A DNA stretch of 64,000 bases from Clostridium sp. C105KSO13 (GTDB taxonomy: Bacteria > Bacillota > Clostridia > Lachnospirales > Lachnospiraceae): positions 1 through 64,000 of the forward strand of contig NZ_FBWL01000166.1 of assembly GCF_001517425.1 (NCBI RefSeq), given 5' to 3'. The position numbers were made by a program, and so were the translations under genes. Within the stretch, counting starts at the first letter, position 1; each line of letters starts with the position of its first letter. The notes beneath the pieces are model-generated. The model had not been told where the DNA came from. It did not search any database and saw only the letters and a list, made by a program, of their open reading frames with translations. Positions 25,903 through 34,919 of the stretch are shown here, piece by piece.

Positions 25903-27096
25903 ATGTATGATAAAGTACTGCAGCAAATGGATATGGAGCATGAGATGGAGGACGAGGAACTCCTGGAGCTTATACATGTGGTATTAAGCCAAGCCGGAGA
26001 AGAAAAATATATGCCTCTCCGGGATAAGATACGCTTGAGTAAGGAACTGTTCAATGCTTTTAGAAAGCTTGATATACTGCAGGACTTAATTGAGGATGAA
26101 GATATTACAGAAATCATGATAAATGGGACTGACAATATATTTCTTGAGAAAGACGGGCGGGTTTATCAATCGGACAAGCGTTTCCTGTCGGCGGCCAGAC
26201 TGGAGGATGTAATACAGCAGATAGTGGCGGGAACGAACCGTTATGTCAATGAATCATCACCTATTGCAGATGCCAGGCTGGAGGACGGTTCCCGGGTGAA
26301 TGTAGTACTAAAGCCTGTGGCATTGAATGGTCCTATTATGACAATCAGAAAATTCCCCCGAGAAAAAGTAACGATGGAACAGTTGATTTCATGGGGGAGC
26401 ATAAGCACTGAAGCGGCGGAGTTTTTAAAGGTGTTAGTCTGCGCCAGATACAATATTTTTGTCAGTGGTGGAACAGGTGCAGGAAAGACAACATTTTTAA
26501 ATGCCCTGTCTGATTATATTCCAAAGGATGAACGGCTGATTACCATTGAGGATAACGCAGAACTTCAGATAAAAGAGGTACCCAACCTGGTTAGGCTTGA
26601 GACAAGGAATGCAAACCTGGAGGGAGAAGGTGCCGTGACTATCCGCGATTTAATCAAATCGGCGCTTAGGATGAGGCCTGACAGGATTCTAGTGGGGGAG
26701 GTAAGAGGTGAGGAAACCGTGGATATGATATCTTCTGCAATGCTCAACGGACACAGTGGCTCTATGTCTACGGGGCATGCCAACAACCCGACAGACATGC
26801 TGCACCGGCTGGAGACTCTGATGATGATGGGAATAGATATGCCCCTTGCCGCTATCCAGAGACAGGTTGCATCGGCAATTGATATTATTATCCATCTGGG
26901 ACGCATAAGAGACAAAACCAGAAAGGTGTTGGAGATAGCGGAGGTGGTGGGATATGAGGACGGAAAGGTCCAGACACAGACACTATATGAATTTAGAGAG
27001 GAGGGGACAGAGAATGGAAAAATCCAGGGAAAGCTTATGAAAGTGGAAGAACTGGTTCACAGGGAAAAGCTGCTGGCAGCAGGATATACGACCTGA
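25903..27096 (+). CDS. Tad pilus assembly ATPase TadA (CpaF)
   Basis: This 397-residue secretion ATPase powers pilus extension and possibly retraction. It shows Walker A SGGTGAGKTTFLNAL (about 188-202), the Asp box with ITIEDNAELQI, the Walker B region RPDRILVGEVRG and the His box TGHANNP. Length is normal. It sits between TadZ and the TadB membrane protein in the operon. Confidence 0.95.
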   Translation: MYDKVLQQMDMEHEMEDEELLELIHVVLSQAGEEKYMPLRDKIRLSKELFNAFRKLDILQDLIEDEDITEIMINGTDNIFLEKDGRVYQSDKRFLSAARLEDVIQQIVAGTNRYVNESSPIADARLEDGSRVNVVLKPVALNGPIMTIRKFPREKVTMEQLISWGSISTEAAEFLKVLVCARYNIFVSGGTGAGKTTFLNALSDYIPKDERLITIEDNAELQIKEVPNLVRLETRNANLEGEGAVTIRDLIKSALRMRPDRILVGEVRGEETVDMISSAMLNGHSGSMSTGHANNPTDMLHRLETLMMMGIDMPLAAIQRQVASAIDIIIHLGRIRDKTRKVLEIAEVVGYEDGKVQTQTLYEFREEGTENGKIQGKLMKVEELVHREKLLAAGYTT

Positions 27097-27139
27097 GGAA
27101 TATGCGTTTGCAATTACAAAAGGAGCAGCACTGACGGGA

Positions 27140-27802
27140 ATGGTGGCATATTTGTTTTATGATACATGGGTGGCGGTACTGCTGCTCCTGCCTGCTCTTT
27201 GTTATTATCTGCAGGCTTGGCAGAGAACCAGGTGCAAAGCAAAGGAAGAAGAATTTAGGGAACAGTTTAAAGAAAGCATACAGGCATTGGCATCAGCCTT
27301 AAATGTCGGATACTCTGTGGAAAATGCGATACGTGAGACCGCAAAGGATATAAAGCCTCTTTTCAGGAAGGATGCAAGAATCAGAAAAGAATTATCAAGA
27401 ATGATTCATCAGCTTGATGTGAATCAAACGGTGGAACAGGTAATGACTGAATTTGCGGACAGGGTCAATCAGGAGGATGTCCGCAATTTTGTCACAGTCT
27501 TTGTGGCAGCCAGGCACACAGGCGGTGACAGTATTACAATTATCAGAAATGCTGTTAGAGACATCAGTGATAAGATTGAAGTGGAGAAAGAGATACAGAC
27601 ATTGCTGGCAGCGAAGAAACTGGAGTTTAAAATTATGTGTGTTATTCCATTTGGAATTTTACTATATATGCGTCTTGCATTCCCTGAATTTATGGAGGTG
27701 CTTTATGGAAATCTTCTGGGCGCAGGATTGATGACCTGCTGCCTGGGCGTTTACGGGACAGCTTACAAGCTGGGAAAAAGCATGGTAGAAATCGAGGTAT
27801 AA
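27140..27802 (+). CDS. Tad pilus inner-membrane platform protein TadB
   Basis: This protein of 220 residues or more carries a type II secretion F domain (about 45-180) between membrane helices. It forms the platform with TadC. The first ATG is 27140, but in-frame codons upstream to 27041 read as plausible TadB sequence (PEEYAFAITKGAALTG) with no ATG, GTG or TTG and no good RBS. The true start may be unusual or the end of tadA may have changed. It lies 43 bases after tadA. Confidence 0.85.
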   Translation: MVAYLFYDTWVAVLLLLPALCYYLQAWQRTRCKAKEEEFREQFKESIQALASALNVGYSVENAIRETAKDIKPLFRKDARIRKELSRMIHQLDVNQTVEQVMTEFADRVNQEDVRNFVTVFVAARHTGGDSITIIRNAVRDISDKIEVEKEIQTLLAAKKLEFKIMCVIPFGILLYMRLAFPEFMEVLYGNLLGAGLMTCCLGVYGTAYKLGKSMVEIEV

Positions 27803-27804
27803 GT

Positions 27805-29037
27805 TTGAATAAGTGGAGTTCTGTATATGGGAAAATGGGTGTGGTATTTTTATCGGTAAGTGTGCTGGCGATGCTGGTATTTTTTGCAGATAAAAATAAT
27901 GTACCGGAGAAGAACAAGGACGGAAAATATTTTCTGGAACGAAGCCCCTATGGGGCGGGAGATAAAAATGTAGATTTGGAAGTCCGAGTGGGGAAAGAAC
28001 TGGAACCTTTTACAGTGACAGTGGGGGAACAACAGTATAGCGAAGAAAAGCTTCCTGAAATTTTCAAGAAAGAGGCAGCCCGTTTAGAGAAATTAATACT
28101 GGGAGAAAACACCAGTTTAGATGAGGTCAGATATGATTTGAACTTGGTGGACAAGATTCCGGGTTCCGGTATTACTGTTGCCTGGGAAACCAACAATTAT
28201 GATGTAATAAATATCATGGGTGAGCTTAAGAGGGAACATTTAAAGGAGGAGGGAACACCGGTTGAACTTCGTGCTCTGCTCTCCTGCAGAGAAGAGGAGG
28301 CAGTACATGTCTTTTATGTTAATATTTATCCACCCAAATTAAATGCAAAGGAGAAAGATCTTCAAAACCTGAATCGGCAGATTAAGAAACAGGAGGAAAA
28401 CACCAGAGAGGATGCATATCTTATTCTTCCTGACAAATTAGACCAAAGACCGATTGAGTGGCGGTATGCGGGGGATTCCCGCGCTTTGGGATTGTTTATT
28501 TTAGGAATTGTTGCATCCGGAGCCATTTATGCTTTAGAGCATCAAAAAGGAAAGCAAAGAAAAGAGGCCAGAAAAAAGCAGTTGGAATGTGATTACCCTC
28601 AGCTAATCACCCAGTTTACCCTTTTCCTCGGAGCAGGCATGACGGTGCGTAAAGCCTGGTCCAAAATGGTGCAGGAGTATGAAAAACGAAAGGGGGAAAA
28701 GGAGGTTCAAACGGCTTATGAAGAAATGTTGTATACCATGCATGAGATACTGGGAGGCGTTTCAGAGGGCGAATGTTATGAAAGATTTGGCGCCAGGTGC
28801 CAACTGCCATCCTACCGTAAATTTGGTGCTCTTTTATCTCAAAACCTAAGAAAAGGAACAAAAGGAATGAGTGATTTGCTTAGAAGAGAGGCGGTAGATG
28901 CATTGGAAGAACGGAAAAAACAGGCACGCAAAAAGGGAGAAGAAGCAGGTACAAAATTGCTGGTACCCATGTTTATGATGCTGGCAATCGTATTGATAAT
29001 TATCGTTGTGCCTGCATTTTTAACTATACAGATTTAG
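27805..29037 (+). CDS. Tad pilus platform protein TadC with a large N-terminal domain
   Basis: This 410-residue protein begins at TTG. A membrane helix (about 10-28) is followed by a roughly 190-residue domain that is probably outside the membrane (DLEVRVGKELEPFTVTVGEQ onward), a second helix (about 227-243), a type II secretion F domain (about 262-380) and a final membrane helix. The extra domain is longer than in classical TadC. It partners with TadB, 2 bases upstream. Confidence 0.83.
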   Translation: MNKWSSVYGKMGVVFLSVSVLAMLVFFADKNNVPEKNKDGKYFLERSPYGAGDKNVDLEVRVGKELEPFTVTVGEQQYSEEKLPEIFKKEAARLEKLILGENTSLDEVRYDLNLVDKIPGSGITVAWETNNYDVINIMGELKREHLKEEGTPVELRALLSCREEEAVHVFYVNIYPPKLNAKEKDLQNLNRQIKKQEENTREDAYLILPDKLDQRPIEWRYAGDSRALGLFILGIVASGAIYALEHQKGKQRKEARKKQLECDYPQLITQFTLFLGAGMTVRKAWSKMVQEYEKRKGEKEVQTAYEEMLYTMHEILGGVSEGECYERFGARCQLPSYRKFGALLSQNLRKGTKGMSDLLRREAVDALEERKKQARKKGEEAGTKLLVPMFMMLAIVLIIIVVPAFLTIQI

Positions 29038-29071
29038 ATTGCAGAGAGGTAAAAGGAGGAACAAAGAACAT

Positions 29072-29272
29072 ATGAAGAATTTTAGAAATAAAATAAGACA
29101 AAAATTAATTTATGCAGGATATTTATTAAGAGACGATGCAGGGCTTTCAGTTGTCGAGATGATTCTAATATTAGTTGTAATTATTGCCCTCATCCTGATA
29201 TTTAAAACGCAGTTAATAAGCCTGGTGAACTCCATCTTTGAGAAAATTACCAGTGAGAGCGCGGGCATTTAA
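29072..29272 (+). CDS. Flp pilin-like protein
   Basis: This 66-residue protein is the likely major pilin. A basic leader is followed by GLSVVEMILILVVIIALILIF, whose hydrophobic helix and Glu (E at +5-like position) fit type IVb pilins cut by the prepilin peptidase at 31561. ATG 29072 follows AAGGAGG; the upstream in-frame TTG at 29039 lacks an RBS. Confidence 0.83.
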   Translation: MKNFRNKIRQKLIYAGYLLRDDAGLSVVEMILILVVIIALILIFKTQLISLVNSIFEKITSESAGI

Positions 29273-30641
29273 TTTGCAGCGGGGGGAAATTACAGCCTTT
29301 CTCAGTCTCATCTTTGTCCTTCTCATTTCCTTTATTGCGGCGATGCTTGAAGGTACAATAGTACAAGTGTCAAAAAACCAGAAGAGGCTGGCGGTGGACA
29401 GCGCAATATTTTCTATATTTGGTGAATACCAAAAGGAGCTGTTGAAGAATTATGAAATTTTGGCTATTGACAGCAGCTACGGGACGGACTCTCCCAATGA
29501 GCAGAATCTGCTGGATCATATGTACTATTACGGTACCACTGGGATGGAACATAATATTCTGGGTATTCAATATTTATCTGATAATAAAGGATGCGCCTTC
29601 AGAGAGCAGGTGCTGGAATATATGGAAGAAACTTATGGAATTTCAGCCGTCCGTGAACTGACAGGAAAAACCGGTATTTGGGAAGAACTTAAGCAGCAGG
29701 GGGAAGAAGCCAGTCAGAGGGATGAAATTGTGAACAGGGAGCTGGATGATTTTATTAATGAAAATGAAATTATACTTCCTGAGGAGGACAACCCTCTCCC
29801 CCATGTGGAGGCGCTAAAACATTCTAGCATTCTGGAACTGGTGCTCCCAAAAGACTTCCAGTTGTCTGCACGGGCGATTATCCCCGAAGAACAGGCCGGC
29901 AGCAGAGGCTTAAGAAGTGGAAGAGGAACCTTTTATATACGGCAGGGCATGAATGGCATAGAAGAGCGATTACTGTTTCAGGAATATCTTTTAAAGAAGT
30001 TTAGCAGTGCAGCGGATGTAAAGGGAAGAAACAGAAACCTTTCCTATGAGCTGGAGTATATGATAGGCGGAAAAGCTTCAGATACAGAAAATCTGGAAAT
30101 GGTAATAAAAAAACTGCTTACAATCCGCTTTGGCATAAACTATTTATATCTGCAGTCTGATGCAGCAAAGCAAGCGGAAGCGGAAGCATTAGCTTTAACG
30201 CTGTCAACACTGGCAGGTCTGCCGGCAGTATCGGCGGCTGTAAAACAGGCTCTGCTGGCAGCATGGGCTTTCGGGGAGAGTATGCTGGATTTACGCAGCC
30301 TCCTGTCAGGCAAAAGAGCCGCCTTGATAAAAAATACTGAAAACTGGCAGTTATCCCTTTCTTCTTTGATGACGCTGGGCACTGGAGAAGATATGCAGGA
30401 AGGGATGGATGCAGAGGGAGGAATTACTTACAGGGACTACCTAAGAGTTCTTCTATTTTTAGAAAATGAGGACAAGCTGACGGTAAAGGCGTTGGAACGG
30501 ATCGAGCAGAATATGAGAACTGAGGTAAAGGAAGAGGCATTTTGTGTGGATACCTGTGTGGTGAAGCTGAGGCTGCAAAACAAGGCCGAGATTCGAAGGG
30601 GCCTCACATATCAGTTCCCGGTATACTTTGGTTACGAATAG
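29253..30641 (+). CDS. DUF5702 pilus-operon protein
   Basis: This protein of about 462 residues has an N-terminal pilin-like segment GEITAFLSLIFVLLISF with one membrane helix and a long, mostly helical extracellular part. DUF5702 proteins occur in clostridial Tad loci and are probably minor or tip components, but no role is proven. The start overlaps the pilin gene. GTG 29253 gives a family-like N-terminus; TTG 29238 is an alternative and neither has a clear RBS. Confidence 0.78.
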   Translation: MRARAFNLQRGEITAFLSLIFVLLISFIAAMLEGTIVQVSKNQKRLAVDSAIFSIFGEYQKELLKNYEILAIDSSYGTDSPNEQNLLDHMYYYGTTGMEHNILGIQYLSDNKGCAFREQVLEYMEETYGISAVRELTGKTGIWEELKQQGEEASQRDEIVNRELDDFINENEIILPEEDNPLPHVEALKHSSILELVLPKDFQLSARAIIPEEQAGSRGLRSGRGTFYIRQGMNGIEERLLFQEYLLKKFSSAADVKGRNRNLSYELEYMIGGKASDTENLEMVIKKLLTIRFGINYLYLQSDAAKQAEAEALALTLSTLAGLPAVSAAVKQALLAAWAFGESMLDLRSLLSGKRAALIKNTENWQLSLSSLMTLGTGEDMQEGMDAEGGITYRDYLRVLLFLENEDKLTVKALERIEQNMRTEVKEEAFCVDTCVVKLRLQNKAEIRRGLTYQFPVYFGYE

Positions 30642-30656
30642 TGGCCGGAAAACCTA

Positions 30657-30803
30657 TTGAGCCCAATACAGATGCTCTTTCTTCTAATCCTGTCAGTTGT
30701 CCCTTCCGACAGGAAAATATTTAGAAAGGAAAAACTGCGATGTCACAATCAAATAAAACCCCATCCAACTCAAATAAAGAAAGGGCATCTGTATTGGGCT
30801 CAA
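30657..30803. repeat. 27-bp inverted repeat flanking the tadE start region
   Basis: Arms lie at 30657-30683 and 30777-30803 with one T/C difference that still pairs as G-U in RNA. The 93-base segment between them contains a small CCTGTC/GACAGG hairpin, the RBS GAAAGGA (30724-30730) and ATG 30740. The right arm is inside the tadE coding sequence. It may be an invertible switch or a translational control hairpin. Confidence 0.8.
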
Positions 30804-31537
30804 AAGCGAGTGTAACTGTAGAAGCGGCGCTGGTTATACCGATTTTCCTGTTTGCTGTTCTAAGTTTAGTTTATTTGTTGGAAATACAGGCTATACGGAC
30901 CAGCATTCAGCAGGGGATGCAATGTGCGGCAAAGAAAGCAGCGGAGGAGGCGGTAAGGCTTCCGGCGGTAAATGTCCTAAAGTTTGAACAAGATGTTGTA
31001 AAATCGGTGGGAGCCGGCAGAATGGATAAAAGTATACTCTTGGGAGGCAGTTCGGGACTTAACTGTGCCAAAACATATATGTCCCCCTGGAGTGGTGAGA
31101 TTTGTGCCATCGCAGAATATTCAATTCGTCTTCCGTTTCCGGAGTTTACGAATCTCACAGCAAAGTTCCGGGATGAAATGAAGGTGAAAGCATGGACCGG
31201 ATATTCAAAGAAAGACGGAAACCAAGAGGATGAACAAATTGTATATATGACAGACACTGCATTAGTCTATCATGAGGATTATCAATGTACTTATTTGCAG
31301 CTGTCTATTCAATTTGTTCCCTACAGTGAGCTTTCGGGTATGCGCAATGAGGGCGGAGGGAAATATCATAAATGTGAAAAGTGTGTTCATGGAGACAGTT
31401 TTGCAGGTGTATATATTACTACTACGGGCAGGAAATATCATAACTCATTAAGCTGCAGTGGGTTAAAGCGGACGATATATGCTGTGAAGAAGTCGGAAAC
31501 TGGAATGAGAGCTGGCTGCAGCAGATGTTCGAAATAA
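30740..31537 (+). CDS. TadE-like minor pilin with Cys-rich tail
   Basis: This 265-residue protein has a TadE-type segment SKASVTVEAALVIPIFLFAV (about 20-40) that anchors it and directs processing. Unlike usual TadE proteins it has about 20 extra N-terminal residues, partly encoded by an inverted-repeat arm. A C-terminal region carries CEKC and CSRC knuckles with YHNSLSCSGL, possibly a metal-binding or disulfide module. It lies in the Tad operon after DUF5702. Confidence 0.83.
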   Translation: MSQSNKTPSNSNKERASVLGSKASVTVEAALVIPIFLFAVLSLVYLLEIQAIRTSIQQGMQCAAKKAAEEAVRLPAVNVLKFEQDVVKSVGAGRMDKSILLGGSSGLNCAKTYMSPWSGEICAIAEYSIRLPFPEFTNLTAKFRDEMKVKAWTGYSKKDGNQEDEQIVYMTDTALVYHEDYQCTYLQLSIQFVPYSELSGMRNEGGGKYHKCEKCVHGDSFAGVYITTTGRKYHNSLSCSGLKRTIYAVKKSETGMRAGCSRCSK

Positions 31538-31560
31538 ATGGAATAAACATAGGAGGAGAT

Positions 31561-31998
31561 ATGGGGATAACCGAGGTGACCCAGATAGCATATGGAATGT
31601 ATCTGGCTATACTTTCTATTATGGATATACGAGTACAGAGAGTGCCGGTTTTGCTGGTGGCAGTGGGAGGCACTGCTGCTGCCGCAGTGAGAATATGCCG
31701 GCAAGAAGTACCGTTGGTCTTAGCATTGGGAGGTGCAGCCATAGGTGTAATGTTTTTGGTTGTCAGCAGGGGGACAAGGGAAGCCTTCGGGTATGGTGAC
31801 AGTCTGGTTATTCTGGCAATGGGGCTTTTTCTTGGTTTTTGGAATCTGCTGGTTGTATTAACTTGTGCGTTTTTATTATCTTCTCTCTTTGCGGCAGCAT
31901 CTCTGCTATATAAAGGGATGAATAAAAAAGTAAGTTATCCTTTTCTGCCCTTTTTACTGATATCTTACTGTATTTGGTTTTGGTCCGGAGGGAGTTGA
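31561..31998 (+). CDS. Prepilin peptidase, A24/TadV type
   Basis: This 145-residue integral membrane aspartic protease trims pilin leaders. The two catalytic Asp residues are in SIMDIRVQRVP and the GYGDS motif (the GxGD signature), within about five membrane helices. ATG 31561 follows AGGAGGAG; an in-frame ATG at 31525 overlaps the tadE gene end without a clear RBS. It is the processing enzyme for the pilins of this operon. Confidence 0.9.
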   Translation: MGITEVTQIAYGMYLAILSIMDIRVQRVPVLLVAVGGTAAAAVRICRQEVPLVLALGGAAIGVMFLVVSRGTREAFGYGDSLVILAMGLFLGFWNLLVVLTCAFLLSSLFAAASLLYKGMNKKVSYPFLPFLLISYCIWFWSGGS

Positions 31999-32002
31999 TA
32001 TA

Positions 32003-32455
32003 TTGAAAATAACCAAAAGAGGTATAAGAAGGAACATAAGTACAAGTATGAAAGCGAGCATCACAGTAGAGATGGCTTATGTTCTGCCCATAGCGATACT
32101 GATGTTTTTGCTGATTATTTATAGCGTGTTTTATTATCATGATAAGAATATTCTAATTGGCGCTGCAGGGGAAACAGCGGTATTAGGGGCACAGACGGCA
32201 AGGCAGGAGGACGGCAATAAAACAGACCTTCAAAACTTTTACAGAGAGAGGGTAAAAGGAAAGCTGATTTTCCTTCGTTTGACTAGAATTGAAGTCAATA
32301 AAAGCAAAAAGGACATTGAGGTTGCAGTCCAGGCAGGAAAAAAGCGGATGCGTGTTTCTACGATACAAAAGGCTGTCATTCCCAAACCGGAGAAAGCTAT
32401 TAGAAAGAAGAGACGGTTGGAGTCTTTGATGGAACAGGAGAATGGAAGAGAATGA
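32003..32455 (+). CDS. Second TadE-like pseudopilin
   Basis: This 150-residue protein has a basic leader, the segment KASITVEMAYVLPIAILMFL and a soluble, Lys-rich C-terminal domain. The start is TTG 32003 after GGAGGGAG. It overlaps the following gene by ATGA, so the two are coupled. Its probable role is as a minor pilin alongside the TadE-like protein at 30740. Confidence 0.8.
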   Translation: MKITKRGIRRNISTSMKASITVEMAYVLPIAILMFLLIIYSVFYYHDKNILIGAAGETAVLGAQTARQEDGNKTDLQNFYRERVKGKLIFLRLTRIEVNKSKKDIEVAVQAGKKRMRVSTIQKAVIPKPEKAIRKKRRLESLMEQENGRE

Positions 32456-33225
32456 AAACAGGGTATGAAAAGGAATTAAATAGGGTATTTCTGCATGTTG
32501 ATTTATCGAAAATTTATGAAGAAGATTACCAGATACACATGATGAAGGAGAACAAAATTCCCGGGCTGCTGGAAGTAACGGGCTGTGGGTTGAATGGAAA
32601 AAGCAGATATAGTTATATGGTAACCGGAATGGTATCAATGAAAACAATGTTCGAAACTTCTGCGATCCAAAAGGATGATATGTTAAGATTCGTAAATCGT
32701 CTGATAGAGGTTATAAATATTTTGGAAAGGTATATGCTGAATCCAGATGGACTGTTACTATACCCGGAATTTGTGTTCTTCGGAGATAATAATTGGTTTT
32801 TCTGTTATCTTCCGGGAAGAAAGAGGCCTATAGGAGAAGCGTTCCATATTATGACGGAATACTTTGTTAAGAAATTAGATTATGAAGAAATAGAGGGAAT
32901 TCTGCTGGCATATGAGCTCCATAAAGCTACTTTGCAGGAAAACTATGATTTGGAAAAGATAATGAGTGATTATAGGATTCACGAGAAAAAAAGACAGGGA
33001 AGTGAAGCTCCCGGGATAAATGAGGAAGCGAAAGAGGAACAGGAGGAATTTCCTGAGGATAATATATTCTCCATAAATGAAGAAGAATATGAACCATCGG
33101 GGGATTCAGAAACTATCCGAGAAATAGGCGGCTGGCGAAACTTTCGAAGAAGGGCGGCCGCAAGGTCTAAAAAGCTGAGATGGGGAAGCTGGAAGGACTT
33201 GATAACAGAGGAGGATGCATATTGA
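32452..33225 (+). CDS. DUF6382 protein of the Tad locus
   Basis: This 257-residue cytosolic protein matches DUF6382 N-terminal regions found at the end of clostridial Tad operons (YEKELNRVFLHVDLS, MLNPDGLLLYPEFVF). Related proteins often carry a C-terminal FHA domain; here the C-terminus is acidic, then strongly basic, and no FHA domain is seen. A separate FHA protein lies at 40756. It is the last gene of the operon. Confidence 0.75.
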   Translation: MKTGYEKELNRVFLHVDLSKIYEEDYQIHMMKENKIPGLLEVTGCGLNGKSRYSYMVTGMVSMKTMFETSAIQKDDMLRFVNRLIEVINILERYMLNPDGLLLYPEFVFFGDNNWFFCYLPGRKRPIGEAFHIMTEYFVKKLDYEEIEGILLAYELHKATLQENYDLEKIMSDYRIHEKKRQGSEAPGINEEAKEEQEEFPEDNIFSINEEEYEPSGDSETIREIGGWRNFRRRAAARSKKLRWGSWKDLITEEDAY

Positions 33226-33251
33226 ACTACTAATGTCTGATATGATATACT
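33222..33251 (+). promoter_or_regulatory. Rhomboid gene promoter
   Basis: TTGAAC (33222-33227) and TATACT (33246-33251) are 18 bases apart, with an extended TGa before the -10. It overlaps the stop of the DUF6382 gene and contains ACTACTAATGT, as before the GH18 gene. Confidence 0.6.
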
Positions 33252-33279
33252 TGGATAAGTTACTCATTAAGATATCAAT

Positions 33280-33903
33280 ATGGAAAGAGGTATCATTTTG
33301 AATCAAGACAAGAAAGCAGTATGCACTGCGGGGTTGGTTGCGGCAAATGTTATCGTATTTCTGGTATTTTCCTTCTTAGGAGATACAGAAGACACGTTAT
33401 TCATGTTGAACCATGGTGCGGCATATGGGCCATATATATCGGAGGGACATCAGTATTACAGGCTGTTTACCAGCCTGTTTCTTCACTTTGGGATTAACCA
33501 TTTATTAAACAATATGATTCTCCTGGGAGCGCTGGGATGGAATCTGGAACTGGAAACGGGTAAAACAAAGTTTTTGCTTATTTATTTTATCTCAGGGCTG
33601 GGTGGAAATCTGTTCTCGTTCTGGCTAAATAGCAGAACAGAGGCCGCCGTAGTTTCCGCAGGCGCTTCAGGAGCAATTTTCGGTCTCATGGGGGCACTTG
33701 TATGGGTGGTGATCAAAAACCATGGGAGAGCAGGACGTTTGACAAGGCGGGGAATTTTGTTCATGGTGGTCTTAAGCCTGTATTTTGGAATTACAAGCTC
33801 AGGGGTGGATAATGCTGCCCATATCGGAGGACTTGTCTGTGGGTTTATAGCCGCGGCTATCTTATATCACAGAAAATACCAGACTCCTATATCGGCAGCT
33901 TAA
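33280..33903 (+). CDS. Rhomboid-family intramembrane serine protease
   Basis: This 207-residue protein has six or so membrane helices. The catalytic Ser lies in GASGAIFGLMG and the His in NAAHIGGL, with the family HxxxN motif HFGINHLLNN. It cleaves proteins inside the membrane; the substrate is unknown. It follows the Tad operon but has its own promoter. A GGAAATG-taag-CATTTCC hairpin at 33927-33944 lies downstream. Confidence 0.94.
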   Translation: MERGIILNQDKKAVCTAGLVAANVIVFLVFSFLGDTEDTLFMLNHGAAYGPYISEGHQYYRLFTSLFLHFGINHLLNNMILLGALGWNLELETGKTKFLLIYFISGLGGNLFSFWLNSRTEAAVVSAGASGAIFGLMGALVWVVIKNHGRAGRLTRRGILFMVVLSLYFGITSSGVDNAAHIGGLVCGFIAAAILYHRKYQTPISAA

Positions 33904-33965
33904 TTCCCGCGAGCAACGAGCCATGCGGAAATGTAAGCATTTCCATTTGACTTATGTACTACATC

Positions 33966-34697
33966 CTATACCGGCAATTTGATGGTAAAAGTAGAGCCCT
34001 GATCCACTTTTGAATCGACGGAGATGGTACCGCGATGTGATTCAATAATTTTTTTGGAGAGTGATAATCCAAGCCCTGTACCGCCTTCTTTATAAGTTTT
34101 AAATGGTTCAAAGATGTAATCAATAACATCATCTGAGATACCACAGCCGCTGTCTTTACATTGAATGATCAGAAATTCTCCCGTGCGGATGGCTGAAAAA
34201 TAAATCTGTCCTTTGCCGCAAATAGACTCACTGGCATTGCAAAGCAGGTTTAAAAAGACCTGTTCCAGCTTAACTCTATCGCCGGTGTAGTCGCCAAGAT
34301 CAGAAGGGATGGAAGAGGAGAATTCGATATCAGAAACTTCACTATCTAAAGAAATTGCAAAGGAGACTGCAATGTTTTTGAGAAGCCGTTCAATGGAGAA
34401 TACGGAGTAATTTAACATATCTCCATTGTTGAAAGAGGAAAGGTCATTCAAAAGCTGACATATGAATTCAATATCCTCAATTGTTTGTTTCCAATGGGAA
34501 AAATCTTTCACTTCAGGGTGCTGAAGTTCCGTGACCTGCAACGATGAGGAAACCAACGTAAGAGGGTTCCGGATTTCATGTGCAATTGTCGACACTATTC
34601 TATGGTGATTGTCCAATAATTGACCGATTATTTGTTTGGCATCGGGATTTTCTTCTGTAAGAGTATTCATTTTATTAATGTCTATGTTATGTAACAA
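33966..34697 (-). CDS. Soluble orphan histidine kinase
   Basis: This cytosolic kinase of about 243 residues has no membrane segment. It shows the H box HEIRNPL, N box NLLCNASESI, and G boxes DSGCGISDD and GGTGLGLSLSK. No response regulator is adjacent. In clostridia such orphan kinases can act on Spo0A, which is an inference here. I place the start at TTG 34697 because AAAGGAGG is 8 bases upstream; the longer GTG start at 34739 would put the RBS inside the gene. Confidence 0.88.
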   Translation of the reverse strand: MLHNIDINKMNTLTEENPDAKQIIGQLLDNHHRIVSTIAHEIRNPLTLVSSSLQVTELQHPEVKDFSHWKQTIEDIEFICQLLNDLSSFNNGDMLNYSVFSIERLLKNIAVSFAISLDSEVSDIEFSSSIPSDLGDYTGDRVKLEQVFLNLLCNASESICGKGQIYFSAIRTGEFLIIQCKDSGCGISDDVIDYIFEPFKTYKEGGTGLGLSLSKKIIESHRGTISVDSKVDQGSTFTIKLPV

Positions 34698-34919
34698 ATG
34701 GTTTACCTCCTTTTGTATGATGTAATTGTAGTCTAGCACGACAGTTCCCTTTGTTCAATAAAATCAGACAGACAATTTTCGACAACAAATAGCAAAACCC
34801 ACGAATACACGATAAAATAAGGACTGCCTTGTCGTACCTTTAGTAAAAGTTCTTTTCAATTTTGTAAAAATAGTCTATACTACAATTAAAGCACCTTATA
34901 AGGAGGAATAAGAAACGTT

